Assembly: GCF_910592395.1 (NCBI RefSeq) | Contig: NC_088314.1 | Span: 6,634,001-6,698,000 of the forward strand | From: Lineus longissimus | Lineage: Eukaryota > Nemertea > Pilidiophora > Heteronemertea > Lineidae | Length of the DNA: 64,000 nt | Direction: 5' to 3' | Part shown: piece by piece, positions 1 through 11,700 of the stretch | Layout of the letters: each line of letters begins with the position of its first letter | Numbering within the stretch: position 1 is the first letter of the stretch | Translations under genes and position numbers: made by a program | Notes under the pieces: model-generated | Databases searched by the model: none | What the model was told of the DNA's origin: nothing | What the model saw: only the letters and a program-made list of their open reading frames with translations

Positions 1-1888
1 GCAGATTTGTACGAACAATGCTACCAGAGAATATTAATGAATTGATCCATTTAAAGACTTACTTATAAGTAGGCCTTGAAATGTTTGTGCTTGTGTTATA
101 CTCAACATGTTCAATAAATCTTGTATGTATTTTACATACCAATTATTTTTGTAAAAATGTCAATAGAGGCTGAGTAGGCGTTGTCATGGTGATAAGGGAA
201 TATGCCAAAACTATTTGATGCAATTTCTTCTGTATTCTTGAGTTATGCGGTAATGGTCACATCCGATTGCGCATCAGATATCAGAAATACGGATGCGTAC
301 CGGCACTTTCTCCATTAGATGCTGCTTAACGGAGGACGAAGGCAACTATACTCCATTTCACGAAAAAAATGGCAGTCTGATTTTTGGTGATTTCACACAG
401 ATAATGAAATATTTGAACAAAATGTTTTAACCTGTCGGAAACTTCGAGATCAAAGGTGTCTAGAAAGATTGCCTTTGCCCTAATCAGACAAAGCATGTCC
501 AAGAACAAGCCGTTTCAAGCGAAATACTAAAAAAAATCCAAACCTGAGTTCATCGCTACAATTTACTTCTTGGGATTGGAATTGTATCTGCATCAAATAG
601 TTTGGGCATAGACTTTTCCTTGACTTTTGATGTAAGAATGTGTGAGGATATTACATTGGCTTTAGGGATTTCTAACAATTGTAGCTGGCTGCCATGTTGT
701 GTCCCAAGATAGTGTGTTGGCGTGAGATAAATGAACAAAATGCATATAATCTTCTATGAAGGCACGAGTCCATATTTGATGTTTTATGTGGTCTTTGGTT
801 CAAGATGATAGAACGTTCCCAAAACATCAACAAATACTAGCCAAAGACACTTTGTGTGCTATAATTATTGTTTTGTTGCATATTTTATCAGTCAGGAAGG
901 GGATGGATTTCCATACCGCCCCATGAATGAGACAGTATTTCTGTATTATGGAAGTGCTACATATGGAACTCCATCTCCTTCCAGACTGTTCATTCAGGCC
1001 ACTTGTGGGTCCATTGCTTGTATATATTTTGGTGTAGATAATTGTTCATGCAGTTTCTTTGGTGAAAATAAGGTTCAGTTGGTATGGTATTGTTACTAGT
1101 GGAGTTGTAGTCCTTGATGATGAATTATATGCCATAGATTTTGTACGTAGGGACTATGCAGCTGTTTTACCTGCAGACGAGAGATAATTTGGTCACAAAC
1201 TGCAGCAATTATTATTGCAGATTGCAGTGACAAAAATCACTCGTTTGTGCAACGCCTTATAGTTGCCATAGTGCTAGCTGTGAGTTCTTATGTGAACACT
1301 TTTGTAGTTTGTACAGTTTTTCATCTCTGGTAAATTTTCACTTTCATAACAGTACTGTAACCTAATCCATCTAATGCAAGTCTCAACAATTCTTCACCCT
1401 GACCTGTATATGACCCTTGTCTTTTAAGGCTTGAGAAAAAAGAGTTGTGTAGTGTAAATTGGGAAAAAAACATGTATCAAGGTAGCCTTGACTCGTGCTT
1501 GATCTAGTTGAAATGATGACGATTTTCGTTTAACCTTTCTTATTATAACCTGCATTAGAATGTACAGCACCCATTTCTAATTATCCGACTTACAATTACA
1601 TTTACCTTTCACCGACTGTAGATATCGTTAACACAACTTTGTACGTGCGTCATAATCCAATTCGACATTTGACCTTTGTAATTTTACTCTCTAGATGTAC
1701 CACACTCTTTCAAATCACCAACGTCGACATCATGACACATGAGCTTCTAGTTTTGCGATGAAATTGGTTAAGCTGTTTATGCCCTGAGTGCACACACACG
1801 CAAGTAGTCAGTTAAAGAAAGTGTTTCTTGAGAAGATGTGGGGCTTGCATTACGTATAGTAGCGAACCGTGTTCCTGTTCTTTAATAA

Positions 1889-2082
1889 TATTGAGTTAAG
1901 AGAGCTGAGCGTCAAGTAGGACATTATTAGCTCTATAAACAATACTGGGCAATTGTAATATAAGTAGGAGGAAACCTACGATGTCGAAGGTGTCACCCCC
2001 TCTATCACACGAGTGTATGGGGAATCGAACCCATGACCTCAAGAGGTGACAGGCGTATTGTTTCCACTACACCTTTCCGACA
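1889..2082 (-). mobile_element. tRNA-derived SINE, copy 1
   Basis: Read on the minus strand, this begins with a tRNA-like head. An A-box-like GGTGTAGTGG lies at 2063-2072, and a B-box-like GGGTTCGATTCCC lies within 2019-2032. The spacing suits an RNA polymerase III internal promoter, but the sequence does not fold into an intact tRNA. A non-tRNA body follows, with a 3' tail reading GAGCTAATAATGTC, then GACGCTCA, then ACTCAATA. The same tail occurs in the copy at 60859-61085, which makes this a dispersed family and not a lone tRNA pseudogene. The ends are approximate. Confidence 0.6.
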
Positions 2083-2603
2083 GGCCATAGTAAATGCCAG
2101 GCGGTAGGGTCATGGTGATTATCACAAGTGTTGACCCAAACTTGTCTTTAAACACTTCTCGTTTAACAATCTCACCATGACTGACTGTGAACTCTTTATT
2201 TTCATCAGCTCAATGTTTTCATGATTTTTGCTGGCAAGTGAAACATACGTCACACTTTTGCTTGAAAATATTAAAATTGCGTTGTTTAATGTTATTCAGT
2301 CTAATCAAAGAATTAGATTTTTTATAACCCAGCTTCTTCGTCTGACTCAATTTGCAGATTTGTGCATTTCATCTATATAGTTTTAATGCGTCACTTTTGT
2401 TTTAGCTGTCGATTTTGTTTGACATGATAATAGCACTTTGACTGATCATTATGATCTAAAGATAGTATTAGCATTTCATGTCATAACCCTAACAAGCTGC
2501 TTTAAAACTTAGATGTTGTAGGTGCTGACCCCTGGCCTTCGCTGGTGGAATTGGAAATGCTCAAGTGACAGGCCGGGAATAAGTTAACCAGTTTCTGTTT
2601 CTG

Positions 2604-2720
2604 TTCTGAAATATAATTGAATATCCAAGTGATGAACTCTCTGGTCTGAAAATCACTGAATATCGAAGTGATGAACTCTCTAGTATGAAATCACTGAATA
2701 TTTCAGTAGTGAACTCTCTG
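2604..2720. repeat. Short tandem repeat, about 45-nt unit, three degenerate copies
   Basis: Three consecutive degenerate copies share CACTGAATAT (ATTGAATAT in the first) followed by AAGTGATGAACTCTCT or close variants. The unit is near 45 nt. There is no coding potential. Confidence 0.55.
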
Positions 2721-3454
2721 GGCGGGCAGTAAGTCACGGAATATCCTTACATTTTGTCTGTGAGATTGAGACTCGTTGCATCATGGCATGAATGAGCTTT
2801 AGTACATGTACAAGTGTTAAATAAGTTACCGTTTCAGGGCCTTTATGGTATGAGAAGGCCTATTCAAATGACAGAGATATTTTAGGCTAAAACAGCTACT
2901 ATTGTGTAGTTGTGACAATGCCAGGACTGAGATGATATTTGTACTCAGGTCGATAACATAGATGGTGCGTGATGGGGACCGCCCACTATTGTACCGAGGT
3001 TCAACTCGCATGTTGCCACAGGGCCTGGTGGTGTTATTACGATTTTGTTTCGACTCTAAACATTTGCATAGAATAGCGATCGAAGAATACTGCACTGTGA
3101 TGGTGACATGCTGTTTTGAGAGTTCGTTTTTGTGACTGATCGTTGGCCTACAGTCACTTTAATGTTTTGTTGTGCCTTCCATAATGAACAGGAGTTAAGG
3201 GAAACACATCCTCCTTTGTCATCAAATGTTGCGTTGCAAGAGTTCATGTCACATCCATGTTTATTATGAAATTGTTATTGATAATACTATTTGTCTTTGT
3301 GAAATGGTTTCAAATGTAAAACAAATACAATTGTTCAGTACAGGTTCTTGTTAAACTTGTGGGTGCCCTTCCAAAATTTACATCTCAAAGCCAGGAAATT
3401 TGCAACTTGGGGACTGGTGAAGTAATGTGGATGGTACTGCCATCTTAGTTAGGT

Positions 3455-3562
3455 GATATGAATAAAGACTAGTAAATGCTTTTACTTCAGTTTTGTACAG
3501 AAAGGCCTAGTGTAAATGTACATGGAGATTTAGTTAAAGCATTTGCTAGTCTTTATTCATAT
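3455..3562. mobile_element. Foldback MITE-like element, copy 1
   Basis: The two ends are long inverted repeats. ATATGAATAAAGACTAG with AAATGCTTTTACTT on the left is mirrored on the right by TTAAAGCATTTGCTAG and TCTTTATTCATAT. A loop of about 45 nt separates the arms and includes GTGTAAATGTACATG. A related element lies inverted at 12057-12181 with the same arms and loop core. The small size and lack of coding capacity suit a non-autonomous MITE. No clear target-site duplication is visible, so the superfamily is unknown. Confidence 0.6.
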
Positions 3563-4034
3563 GTGCCATCGTCATTGATCTTAAAGTGGGTGAATTAATT
3601 TTGAAGATCTTTTGGCTGGATTATCAATCAGTTTAAAGGTGGGATTCGTCTGGTGGTCCCCGGAGATAGTCCTTTTTCTTATTTCAGTAGTCATGATTTC
3701 AAGTTTCAAAGATGAGGATCATTATTCAAAGTTTAACTTGAGTACAAATACTGTAAAGAGGGAAAATTTCGCATATGTTTGAATATAACGTTTTTCATGA
3801 TGGCCATCTAAAGGTAAATTTTTGAAGTGCCCCCCTTTTGGTGATCTCTTTACTACAAGTTGCATTTTTGTAAAGTTAAATGGACCAAGTACATAACTTT
3901 TATACGTGTGATGTAAATATGTAGGAGTTTGTAAAGAGAAAGATGTATAGAGAATGACTATAAGTTAAACAATAAATGTTTATGTATGGAAATGACATTT
4001 GACTTGATCAGTTCTGATGCACATTCATGGACCA

Positions 4035-4100
4035 AACAGGGAAGATCACAGGCTCAGTGGTTAGAGGGCTCTTAATCAGGAGCTAATTTGACAGTTGCCT
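4035..4100 (+). mobile_element. Possible tRNA-like SINE head, degenerate
   Basis: GGCTCAGTGGTTAGAG at about 4051-4066 resembles the A box of tRNA-derived SINEs. No convincing B box follows at the expected distance, so this is either an old fragment or chance similarity. Confidence 0.2.
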
Positions 4101-5041
4101 TGGATGGACTACTTAAATAACTCTCCTTGTCTGAAGACAAAGCCAGAAGAGAAAATTGACACCGAAACATGGTGGCTTACTGTCATGACTGCGACGAGTA
4201 GCCTGGCGACCTAGATATTTTGATAGTGTTCCGATTTAATATTATCAAAACCAGGTCCTATCAAAAGCAAATACAATGTACTAAGCATAAGCACATAGGA
4301 GTGCACATTAAACATCTGTCCATACTTGCTTGAAACTGTGGTGCGTTGTGACATATTTGTTAAGTAGTTGCAATAATAGCTCGGATCCACTCAGTGGCAC
4401 TGAGCGGAGAGTCTAGGCAGATATCCTTTTATCATCTCACATAGCGCATGCGGTCATAATCTGATGACAAATGAGTTTTAATTTGGATTGTTTTGAACAA
4501 TACGCTTTTAAGAGATCCCTCCTCGGGATATACCCGGGGGGATAAAACAATACAATATATACTAGCATTTGTCCCTGCAGTTTAGTACACTGCATTCCTC
4601 GAATGGCGTGTCTTCCACCAAGCAGACATCGATCGACCAGAATTTCAAGGAATATCTTGGTAAGTGATCGACTCAGACCTATCAGGTCGTCTTCTTTGCC
4701 GTAATAATTCCGATATGGTGAATCATAGGGAGGGGGGAGGGGGATTTAAGACTTATTATTAACCCTTACATGTAAACGGTATGCGCCAACCCGACGCAGC
4801 ACCCTCTCTAGACACCTGGCACTGAATGTGACGGTTCCGTTAGCTGAATGTTGTTCGGCGAATTCCTAGAAATGTGGGAGTCATCTTCATCGGCCTTCCA
4901 TGTAATATATATTTGAGCATGAACCTGATCGGATGTCGGCCTGACAAGGACACAGTGAAATAACCGCCTGAGTGGTGGAAACCTGCCCTTACGCCGAATC
5001 CGTTTTGCTTAATCGCTTTATTTTTCGACGTAAGGGTAGCC

Positions 5042-5372
5042 TTTAATTATTATTATTATTATAGTTCTTTATTCGTACTAACAAGTACGATCAAAAGGTG
5101 CAAGTGCAGATACAAAGTGATGTGCTACAACAAAAGAGAACAGAACAAGACAAAATTGTCTACACCTTGATATTCACCCCCACACACAGATCAGCCAAGA
5201 TAAACTCAATCTCTTCCTTCTCCAGAATTTCAAAGTTCCTTTCTTCCTTCATAATGACCAAGTCTCTTATAACACCCGCATTGTCCTTGACTGACTGATC
5301 TACATTTTCAAGTCGTCTTACATCTACATTACATACGTCATCTCTACAACAGTTCGCTTTCTCAGTGTTTTT
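5042..5372 (-). mobile_element. 3' end of a LINE retrotransposon (ORF2 C-terminus and TAA-type tail)
   Basis: On the minus strand an open frame of at least 65 codons ends in a stop near 5170. It is charged and helical, with the stretch EILEKEEIEFILADLC close to the stop. A short AT-rich 3' tail follows, ending in AATAAAGAACTATAATAATAATAAT-type sequence near 5075-5045. A C-terminal coding end, a short 3' UTR and a trinucleotide (TAA)n-like tail are typical of 5'-truncated LINEs such as CR1-like elements. No reverse transcriptase motif is present, because only the last few hundred bases remain. Alternatively it could be a terminal exon of an unknown gene. The element lies directly upstream of the glycosyltransferase exon. 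Confidence 0.45.
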
Positions 5373-5481
5373 TGATACCGTAGATCTACTACCCTGAAGG
5401 CGGATTCTGTGCTAATAAAATGCATGAACCAGTTGGTTATATCAGTTATTCTAGCTTTTCACCGGCTTCTTCCGTTTCCAG

Positions 5482-6624
5482 GCGTTCCCCGGCCCAAACA
5501 AGAAGATGGATGGCATCCTAGTGTACGTGACCTCCACAAGGGGAATCAAACTTCTGAAATTTCTGTTCGCACTTCTCGTAACCGTCTTTTGCTATTCGGT
5601 TATTCTGTGGCTAACACGGTCTCACCGGACCACAGTTTACAAGCGGTACAACGACACCTCGGACCTCGGGGACCCTATAAAATTCATCCCGAGACGTATC
5701 CACCAGACATATGTCAGCGACCATGTGCCTATGAGTTACGCCCCCTATATCAAATCATGGGTTGACAATCACCCGGACTGGGAATACTGGTTTTGGTCAA
5801 ATTCAGACTGCCTGGCCTTTATTGCGGATCACTATCCGCAGTATTTGAAGATGTACGAATCATATTCCGATGACTTGCTACGTTCTGACGTCATTCGCTA
5901 CTTTGTTTTGTTTCATTATGGAGGTGTATACGCCGACATGGACATGGAAAGTTTGAAACCTATCGAACCCCTCTTAAAGAACCACACATGCTTCTTCAGT
6001 ACGGAGTTGCACTTCCAGAGCGCTTTGTTGTATAACTTAAGCTCCATCGCGATGAACGCTTTAATGGGTTGCAAGAAGCATCACATGTTTTTCAACTTCA
6101 TCATAAGTCGTCTGCCGGAGCAGCAGCGACCGACTCTTACCAAAAGCGAAGCAACGTTCCTCACTGGTCCCCTCATGCTGCAGAAATCAATCGAATACTA
6201 CAGCATGGCACCCAAGGGTATGGCAGACAACTTTACCATCCTACCAGACTGGGTCTTCATGCCCAACATGGACCGCCCAATAACCTCATATCTGCTCGAA
6301 AATAAATGCAAACGGAAAGATGGCCATCCGCTGTGGAAGAAAGCTTGCCACGATCTGCGGTGGCACAGCCGAATGAGCCAGAAGTTTATTCTACGGGGTG
6401 CGTACGGCGATCACAAATTTCTTCATCTCGGACACAGGCAGACGATGAGGGATAACATCGATGCTAATATTTACAGTATCGCACCTCTTGTTTATAGGTA
6501 CCAGACGAAGGGAAGGGACAGAACGATCTTTATTGTCTGCTGTGCGTGTCTTTTTCATGTGTTCTTGGTTTTATTGATAATACTTGTGTCTTGTGAACGG
6601 AAGAGGCTAATCTCCTTCTTCTGA
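5482..6624 (+). CDS. GT32-like type II membrane glycosyltransferase with DXD motif
   Basis: The coding part, 5506-6624 (372 residues), is one uninterrupted exon. A 3' splice site, TTTCCAG, ends at 5481, so a 5' exon lies upstream. I chose ATG 5506 because it is followed at once by a hydrophobic signal anchor (residues about 14-38). The frame is also open from the splice site to this ATG. The catalytic region has IPRRIHQTY (61-69), HPDWEYWFW (89-97), DDLLRSDVIRY (122-132) and GGVYADMDME (139-148), where D144-x-D146 is the metal and nucleotide-sugar binding DXD. This order matches the Gly_transf_sug (GT32, OCH1/SUR1-like) family. A second hydrophobic segment lies near the C-terminus (about 343-362), as in MIPC-synthase-type members. 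N-glycosylation sequons occur at NDT 49 and NHT 159 and further on. The acceptor is unknown; sphingolipid or glycan transfer in the Golgi is inferred from the family. Confidence 0.85.
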   Translation, partial: AFPGPNKKMDGILVYVTSTRGIKLLKFLFALLVTVFCYSVILWLTRSHRTTVYKRYNDTSDLGDPIKFIPRRIHQTYVSDHVPMSYAPYIKSWVDNHPDWEYWFWSNSDCLAFIADHYPQYLKMYESYSDDLLRSDVIRYFVLFHYGGVYADMDMESLKPIEPLLKNHTCFFSTELHFQSALLYNLSSIAMNALMGCKKHHMFFNFIISRLPEQQRPTLTKSEATFLTGPLMLQKSIEYYSMAPKGMADNFTILPDWVFMPNMDRPITSYLLENKCKRKDGHPLWKKACHDLRWHSRMSQKFILRGAYGDHKFLHLGHRQTMRDNIDANIYSIAPLVYRYQTKGRDRTIFIVCCACLFHVFLVLLIILVSCERKRLISFF

Positions 6625-8742
6625 CTTTGAGCAGGAATGGTGCACGATTACCCCATCGATAGTGTAACGGACATTGTTGTGAAAAGGTATGCATGAAATG
6701 TAGTAACACCTCTATGTTTATTTATTAATGCTACCAACGTAAAAACAATAGTTCTGTGTGATATAGTTTGGTCCGAATTAGAAACAAGAACATCCCAGTC
6801 TTAATGAAAGCTGCCGTTAAATGACACCCCCGTCTCCTAAACAGTGTCCTGAATGCCCTGATCATAGACCAGGATGATTGCAGAGAACCTGTACCTTATT
6901 CACCAAGGATATTAATTTTCTTCCAGTGATATTCTGATTTCTGTTGAGAACGCGAACTGCCCAATGATTGACTTATCCCTATCTTACTTGCCTAAAGGTC
7001 GATCGGACGGTAAAAGAGATTTTCCTTTTTTATCAGAGACCACAAACACCATTGCTAATAATGAACTCCCCCCGAGAGACTATGGATCAAGAAGCCTTTC
7101 CAAAATGGCGGATTACTGCGACGGACGCTAATTAACGCGGACATCGATCGTATTTTGCGCCAGTCTTCTTTTTGTTCGTGAGTGATCCGCTATAGCTGCT
7201 TGATCATTCCCGACCATGATTAAATACCAAGCTAATTTACAGCTAACGATTTCTTAATATCAACAATATTTTGTCGGCTTCCTGCACAAAGCGGATGAAT
7301 CTCGGAAGACCTCTTCCTCAACAACTTTTGTTACATCCACTGTATCAAAGCCTGCCGTAACCTCTGATCTCTTCTCGCGGCGAACTTTTGTTACATCTAG
7401 GACATCAAAGATGGATATTAGTTCTGCCACCAGGATTAGCGCGGGAAAGGGAAGCGGAGAGGGAAATTCAGGGGATTCTAATCGGTGGCCTTTGACCTGT
7501 TCGTGGACGCTGCTGATGTTAGGACATTTTGTACAGCTCTGGGGACACTGCTGTAGAAAATTGTAACTAGAAATTTGAGCGTGCATTTATATCATGACAC
7601 ATCAATTTATTTCGTATCGATTTGATCAATTTGATTGGTGTAACTTTCTCACAAAGAACCACGCATGCGCCAGGGCTCAAATGGGAATGCGGGTGAAGTC
7701 GCATTACGGGAACGATGTCGCCAGGGCAGTGGGTTACTGAGTAGTTTGAAAATTAACTTCTTTCCTCAAAGAGCGTCGTAAGACGGGACCATCCGTCTAT
7801 ATTCACCAATCAGAAGCCTTCGTATGATTCTACGGCGGAAGAGAGCTTCTGTTTGGTGATTTTGAGCAGAAATACTAAAAACTGCTGCGGAACTTATCAA
7901 TGATTGTCCAACGGAAACGTTTTTTTTTCTTCTCGGGACAATGAAGTGAATATCATGGAGTCCTTAGGAAAAGGGATATTGAGATTTTGTTTTGAGGATA
8001 AGAACAAGAAGGAAGTGACATTTTGATATATCGCGTTGCCTGTTGTCAGAAATACAGTAGTCTTAAGAGCTGTTTGCTTTTGAGGTCTGATATGTCTACC
8101 AATAATACAAAACAATGTTTCACTGATAGAGGACTGATTCCACTAGGAGTGTATTCACCATTTCAGTCGCCGTCGCGGGAAACTACATGTACACAACAGC
8201 GGTTATTAGCATTTGGTAATTAAGAGGATACGCTTTCGGTGTTGACGTCTCTCAATGATATTTTTGCCACCCAACAACTGCGCTAGGGGGTTATTTGAGT
8301 TACCAGATATCCGCCTCGCTGGAGCCAAGTGTAATTTTGCTGCGATGGCCGGCTACTAAACCGGGAAAACGCTCCCGGGTGGAATAAGCCTTTACATGTA
8401 AGACTCTTAGATCGAATAAAAATTCGTTGCAGAGACAGTCACAATCGCCCTGTTCATTTTGCCCACCCGAATTCACAGCAAATCGCATTACTTCAAAGGG
8501 TTGATATAAGATGTTTTTGTTTACAGTTCATACATCAACAATAGAGACTCACGGGTGTCGACGGATTGACGAAATTGGCCAATGTTCATTGAAAGCAAAA
8601 AAAACGAGATTCACAATCAAAATGAAATAGCATAAAACGAGAGTCACAATCAAAACGAGGACGGCCGGTGAATTTCATCCTAATCGCTACCACATAAAAT
8701 GGAAATTTTGCACATTGGTCACTTCGTGAAATTAGTGACATA
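6625..8742. other. Convergent intergenic stretch between glycosyltransferase and receptor gene
   Basis: This holds the 3' flanks of two convergent genes. Open frames such as the minus-strand one at 7260-7586 show no domain and no splice context. A 17-nt near-repeat (AACTTTTGTTACATC) occurs near 7321 and 7382. A short direct repeat with ACGAGATTCACAATCAAAA occurs near 8605 and 8638. No gene is supported. Confidence 0.5.
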
Positions 8743-11700
8743 TTAGGCAATGAAAATACAGAAAATGTTAATCATCACCGCAGCAATCAAGAATACGACA
8801 AGAAAGAATCGATCGAGGATGCCTGAGGCTAATTTCCATTCATTAACCTCATCTACCGCATTCTCTTCTTCGGATGGCGAGTTCTTCAATATCGCCTTCA
8901 CTTCTTTCAGATTCTCGTTGATCTGGGCCATCTCTTTAAAAGCACGTTCTGCCATCGCCATCATTGAGTTATCCTGAAAGATTGCACTTTCCTGATTGGT
9001 GTAAGCGACTGCATTGTTAGTTTTGTTGTCGGGCCGAAGGGGGTACTCATTGACATGCACCATTATGATGTTTCCACGTTGTTCTGGTGCAACTATGACC
9101 TTCTTGCGCTGATCTGCCGTCTGCTTTCCCTTGCATAGAATACGTCCCAGACAGGAGAAGATAAACACCCTGAAGAACCGGGGAAGCGGCGTCTTTGGGT
9201 CGCGGTGGTGGATGTACAGATCGAAAATACTGCAGATGACGGACGCGGCGGAAAGAGCCAGGAGGGCAAGAAGGTATCGAGCTAAAATATAAAACGTGTG
9301 ATTAAAGTCCCAAGCTGTTTTTTGTTTACGGTGTCAAATTTCTTAGCCAAAAGAATTTATTTGTTCCATTAGGCTCTTCATGAATCCCGTTTCATCGGGA
9401 ATGTTTGAAAAACGTATCAATTAATTCTCCAGTCAAACCCAGTTGAACCACCATCGCCGAGATGCTTTGTCTACATATCTATGGTAATGACTCTTCACTG
9501 AACCCGTTTTAAGTTTAGAAAACAAAAAGTTCTCCAGTCAAAGACAGTTGAACCACCATCGCCGACAGCTTTTTCTATAGATTCTTCATTGAACCTGTTC
9601 CGGGGAATTTAAGAATGACTCCTGTAAAATCAAGATTAACCAGAAAGGCCCAATGATGATGATGACGACAATGACGTTGACGATGACGGTGACGGTGACG
9701 ATGACAATAACGATGGCGATGACGATTATGATGGGTAGCCTATACAGCTTTAATGACGATGTTTGAACCAAAAAGGTCGCGTAATTTCTCATACTTACAC
9801 ATAAGGGAGATGCCTGTGGACCCTTTGGGAAGATCATCCGCGATCATCAACTGGTAGACGGTGAAGGCAAGGAGAACGGTCACACTGAAGGAGATCTTTT
9901 CCCCGGCGTCCGCGGGCATCACGAAGACAAGTGTTACCAGGAATGAGAAGATCATGCACGGGGCAATCAGGTGGATCCAGTAGTAGAGATTGCGACGCTT
10001 GAGTGTCATTTCGTAATAGTACGCCGTATACGTTAAGGATACAGAGTAGTCGAATGGCACTTCTTCAACATACCCATTATAATCCATCAACTGCCACTCG
10101 GTGTTCGGATAATAGAATGGTCCGTTGGGATAGGGCACCGCAGAAAACTTGGTGAGTTCAGCAAAGGTATTCGTGCCAGTGAAGCAGAGCTTGCACTTTT
10201 GTTTGTCAAATGGGAAACGTGTCATGTCCATCTCGCAGGTAGCCTTGAATACCTGCTGCAGATTCCACCAGACAGAGTGATGCGCGCCTACACTGACGAT
10301 TGTAGCTTTGTAATTGGTCACCTGTGACAAATCAAATTGATCTTTGACCCTGCAAATTTTAAAAAGGCCCGCTTGGTGAGAAATTTTCAAATACTATAAC
10401 CATCAACGTTCACTCGAGTGCACTCACAAAATTCGAAGTGGACAAGTTAGGAAGTATGAAAGACCCCCACTCCCACGGTCATGCTCGGTAGGTAGCCTTG
10501 AACCTAGTAGAGCCCCGATCTCGAACCAGGGTGGTATCTGTCAAAACTCCAGTCTTTTGTTCATCTTGTGACGGGCGGCTACCGCATATCCACTGAGAAC
10601 CTGGATCGACTACAAGTAGATGTAAGCTTATTTCGACAGCTTCGGCGGGCTACTGCATGAGTATGGGCGGTTATTACCGCAAATAAAGACAAACCAAAGC
10701 AAAGACACCTGTGTAGCATATCAAGGACACGTAGATTGATACTCCTGGGCGGTTATTACCGCAAATAAAGACAAACCAAAGCAAAGACACTTGTGTAGCA
10801 TATCAAGGACACGTAGATTGATACTCCTGGGCGGTTATTACCGCAAATAAAGACAAACCAAAGCAAAGACACCTGTGTAGCATATCAAGGACACGTAGAT
10901 TGATACTCCTGGGCGGTTATTACCGCAAATAAAGACAAACCAAAGCAAAGACACTTGTGTAGCATATCAAGGACACGTAGATTGATACTCCTGGGCGGTT
11001 ATTACCGCAAATAAAGACAAACCAAAGCAAAGACACTTGTGTAGCATATCAAGGACACGTAGATTGATACTCCTGGGCGGTTATTACCGCAAATAAAGAC
11101 AAACCAAAGCAAAGACACTTGTGTAGCATATCAAGGACACGTAGATTGATACTCCTGGAACCAAAGCAAAGACACCTGTGTAGCATATCAAGGACACGTA
11201 GATTGATACTCCTATGTGTGCCACATCAAAGACATCTGGACCATACACCACATCAAAGATAACGATGCGAAGTCAACAGGCGGCGCCACCGTCTTGGGAC
11301 AAGTAAAAACGATTTCGACAACTATAGGTTTTTGTTGATATAAGCGACTATTTTTATTTTTATAATCATTTTTTTCTCGCAGTGAAATTTTTATTAATTG
11401 ATTCAACTTCAATAAGTTAAATGAGAAGAAAAATAAATATCTCGACTTGAAAAAAAAAATTTAATTTCAAATTTTTTTTCTTGATATGAAAAAAAATATC
11501 TTGACTAGAAAAAAATCATTTCGACTAGAAAAAAAAATCATTTCGACTTTTTGAAGCAAACGGCTTGCCATAGGAGAGAGGTGGCAAATAACAACAACGT
11601 CAACAGGCAGCGTACGGCCGCCAGCAATCTACAGTGGCGCCGCCTGTTGACTTCGCATCGTTATCTTTGACGTGGTGTATGGTCCAGATGTCTTTGATGT

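Larger units (their letters stand above)
1..5041. other. Gene-poor stretch, no supported coding exon
   Basis: No exon with a recognisable protein motif was found on either strand. The open frames are short, with ordinary AT-rich composition. The stretch holds a tRNA-like SINE (1889-2082), a three-unit tandem repeat (2604-2720), a foldback element (3455-3562) and a possible second tRNA-like SINE head near 4050. An AATAAA at 3971-3976 could be the poly(A) signal of a plus-strand transcript that begins before the window, in which case part of this is 3' UTR. That reading is speculative. Confidence 0.5.

Noticed and set aside
2017-2082. A functional tRNA gene on the minus strand
   Set aside because: Box A and box B are present, but acceptor, D and anticodon stems do not pair properly, and a SINE body follows.
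7260-7586. 108-residue minus-strand frame with a repeated DVTKV
   Set aside because: The repeat comes from a short direct DNA duplication. There is no signal peptide, domain or splice partner, and it lies in the convergent 3' flank of two genes.
10665-11212. A CRISPR array
   Set aside because: The regular 82-bp period comes from whole-unit tandem repeats without unique spacers, inside a eukaryotic transposon.
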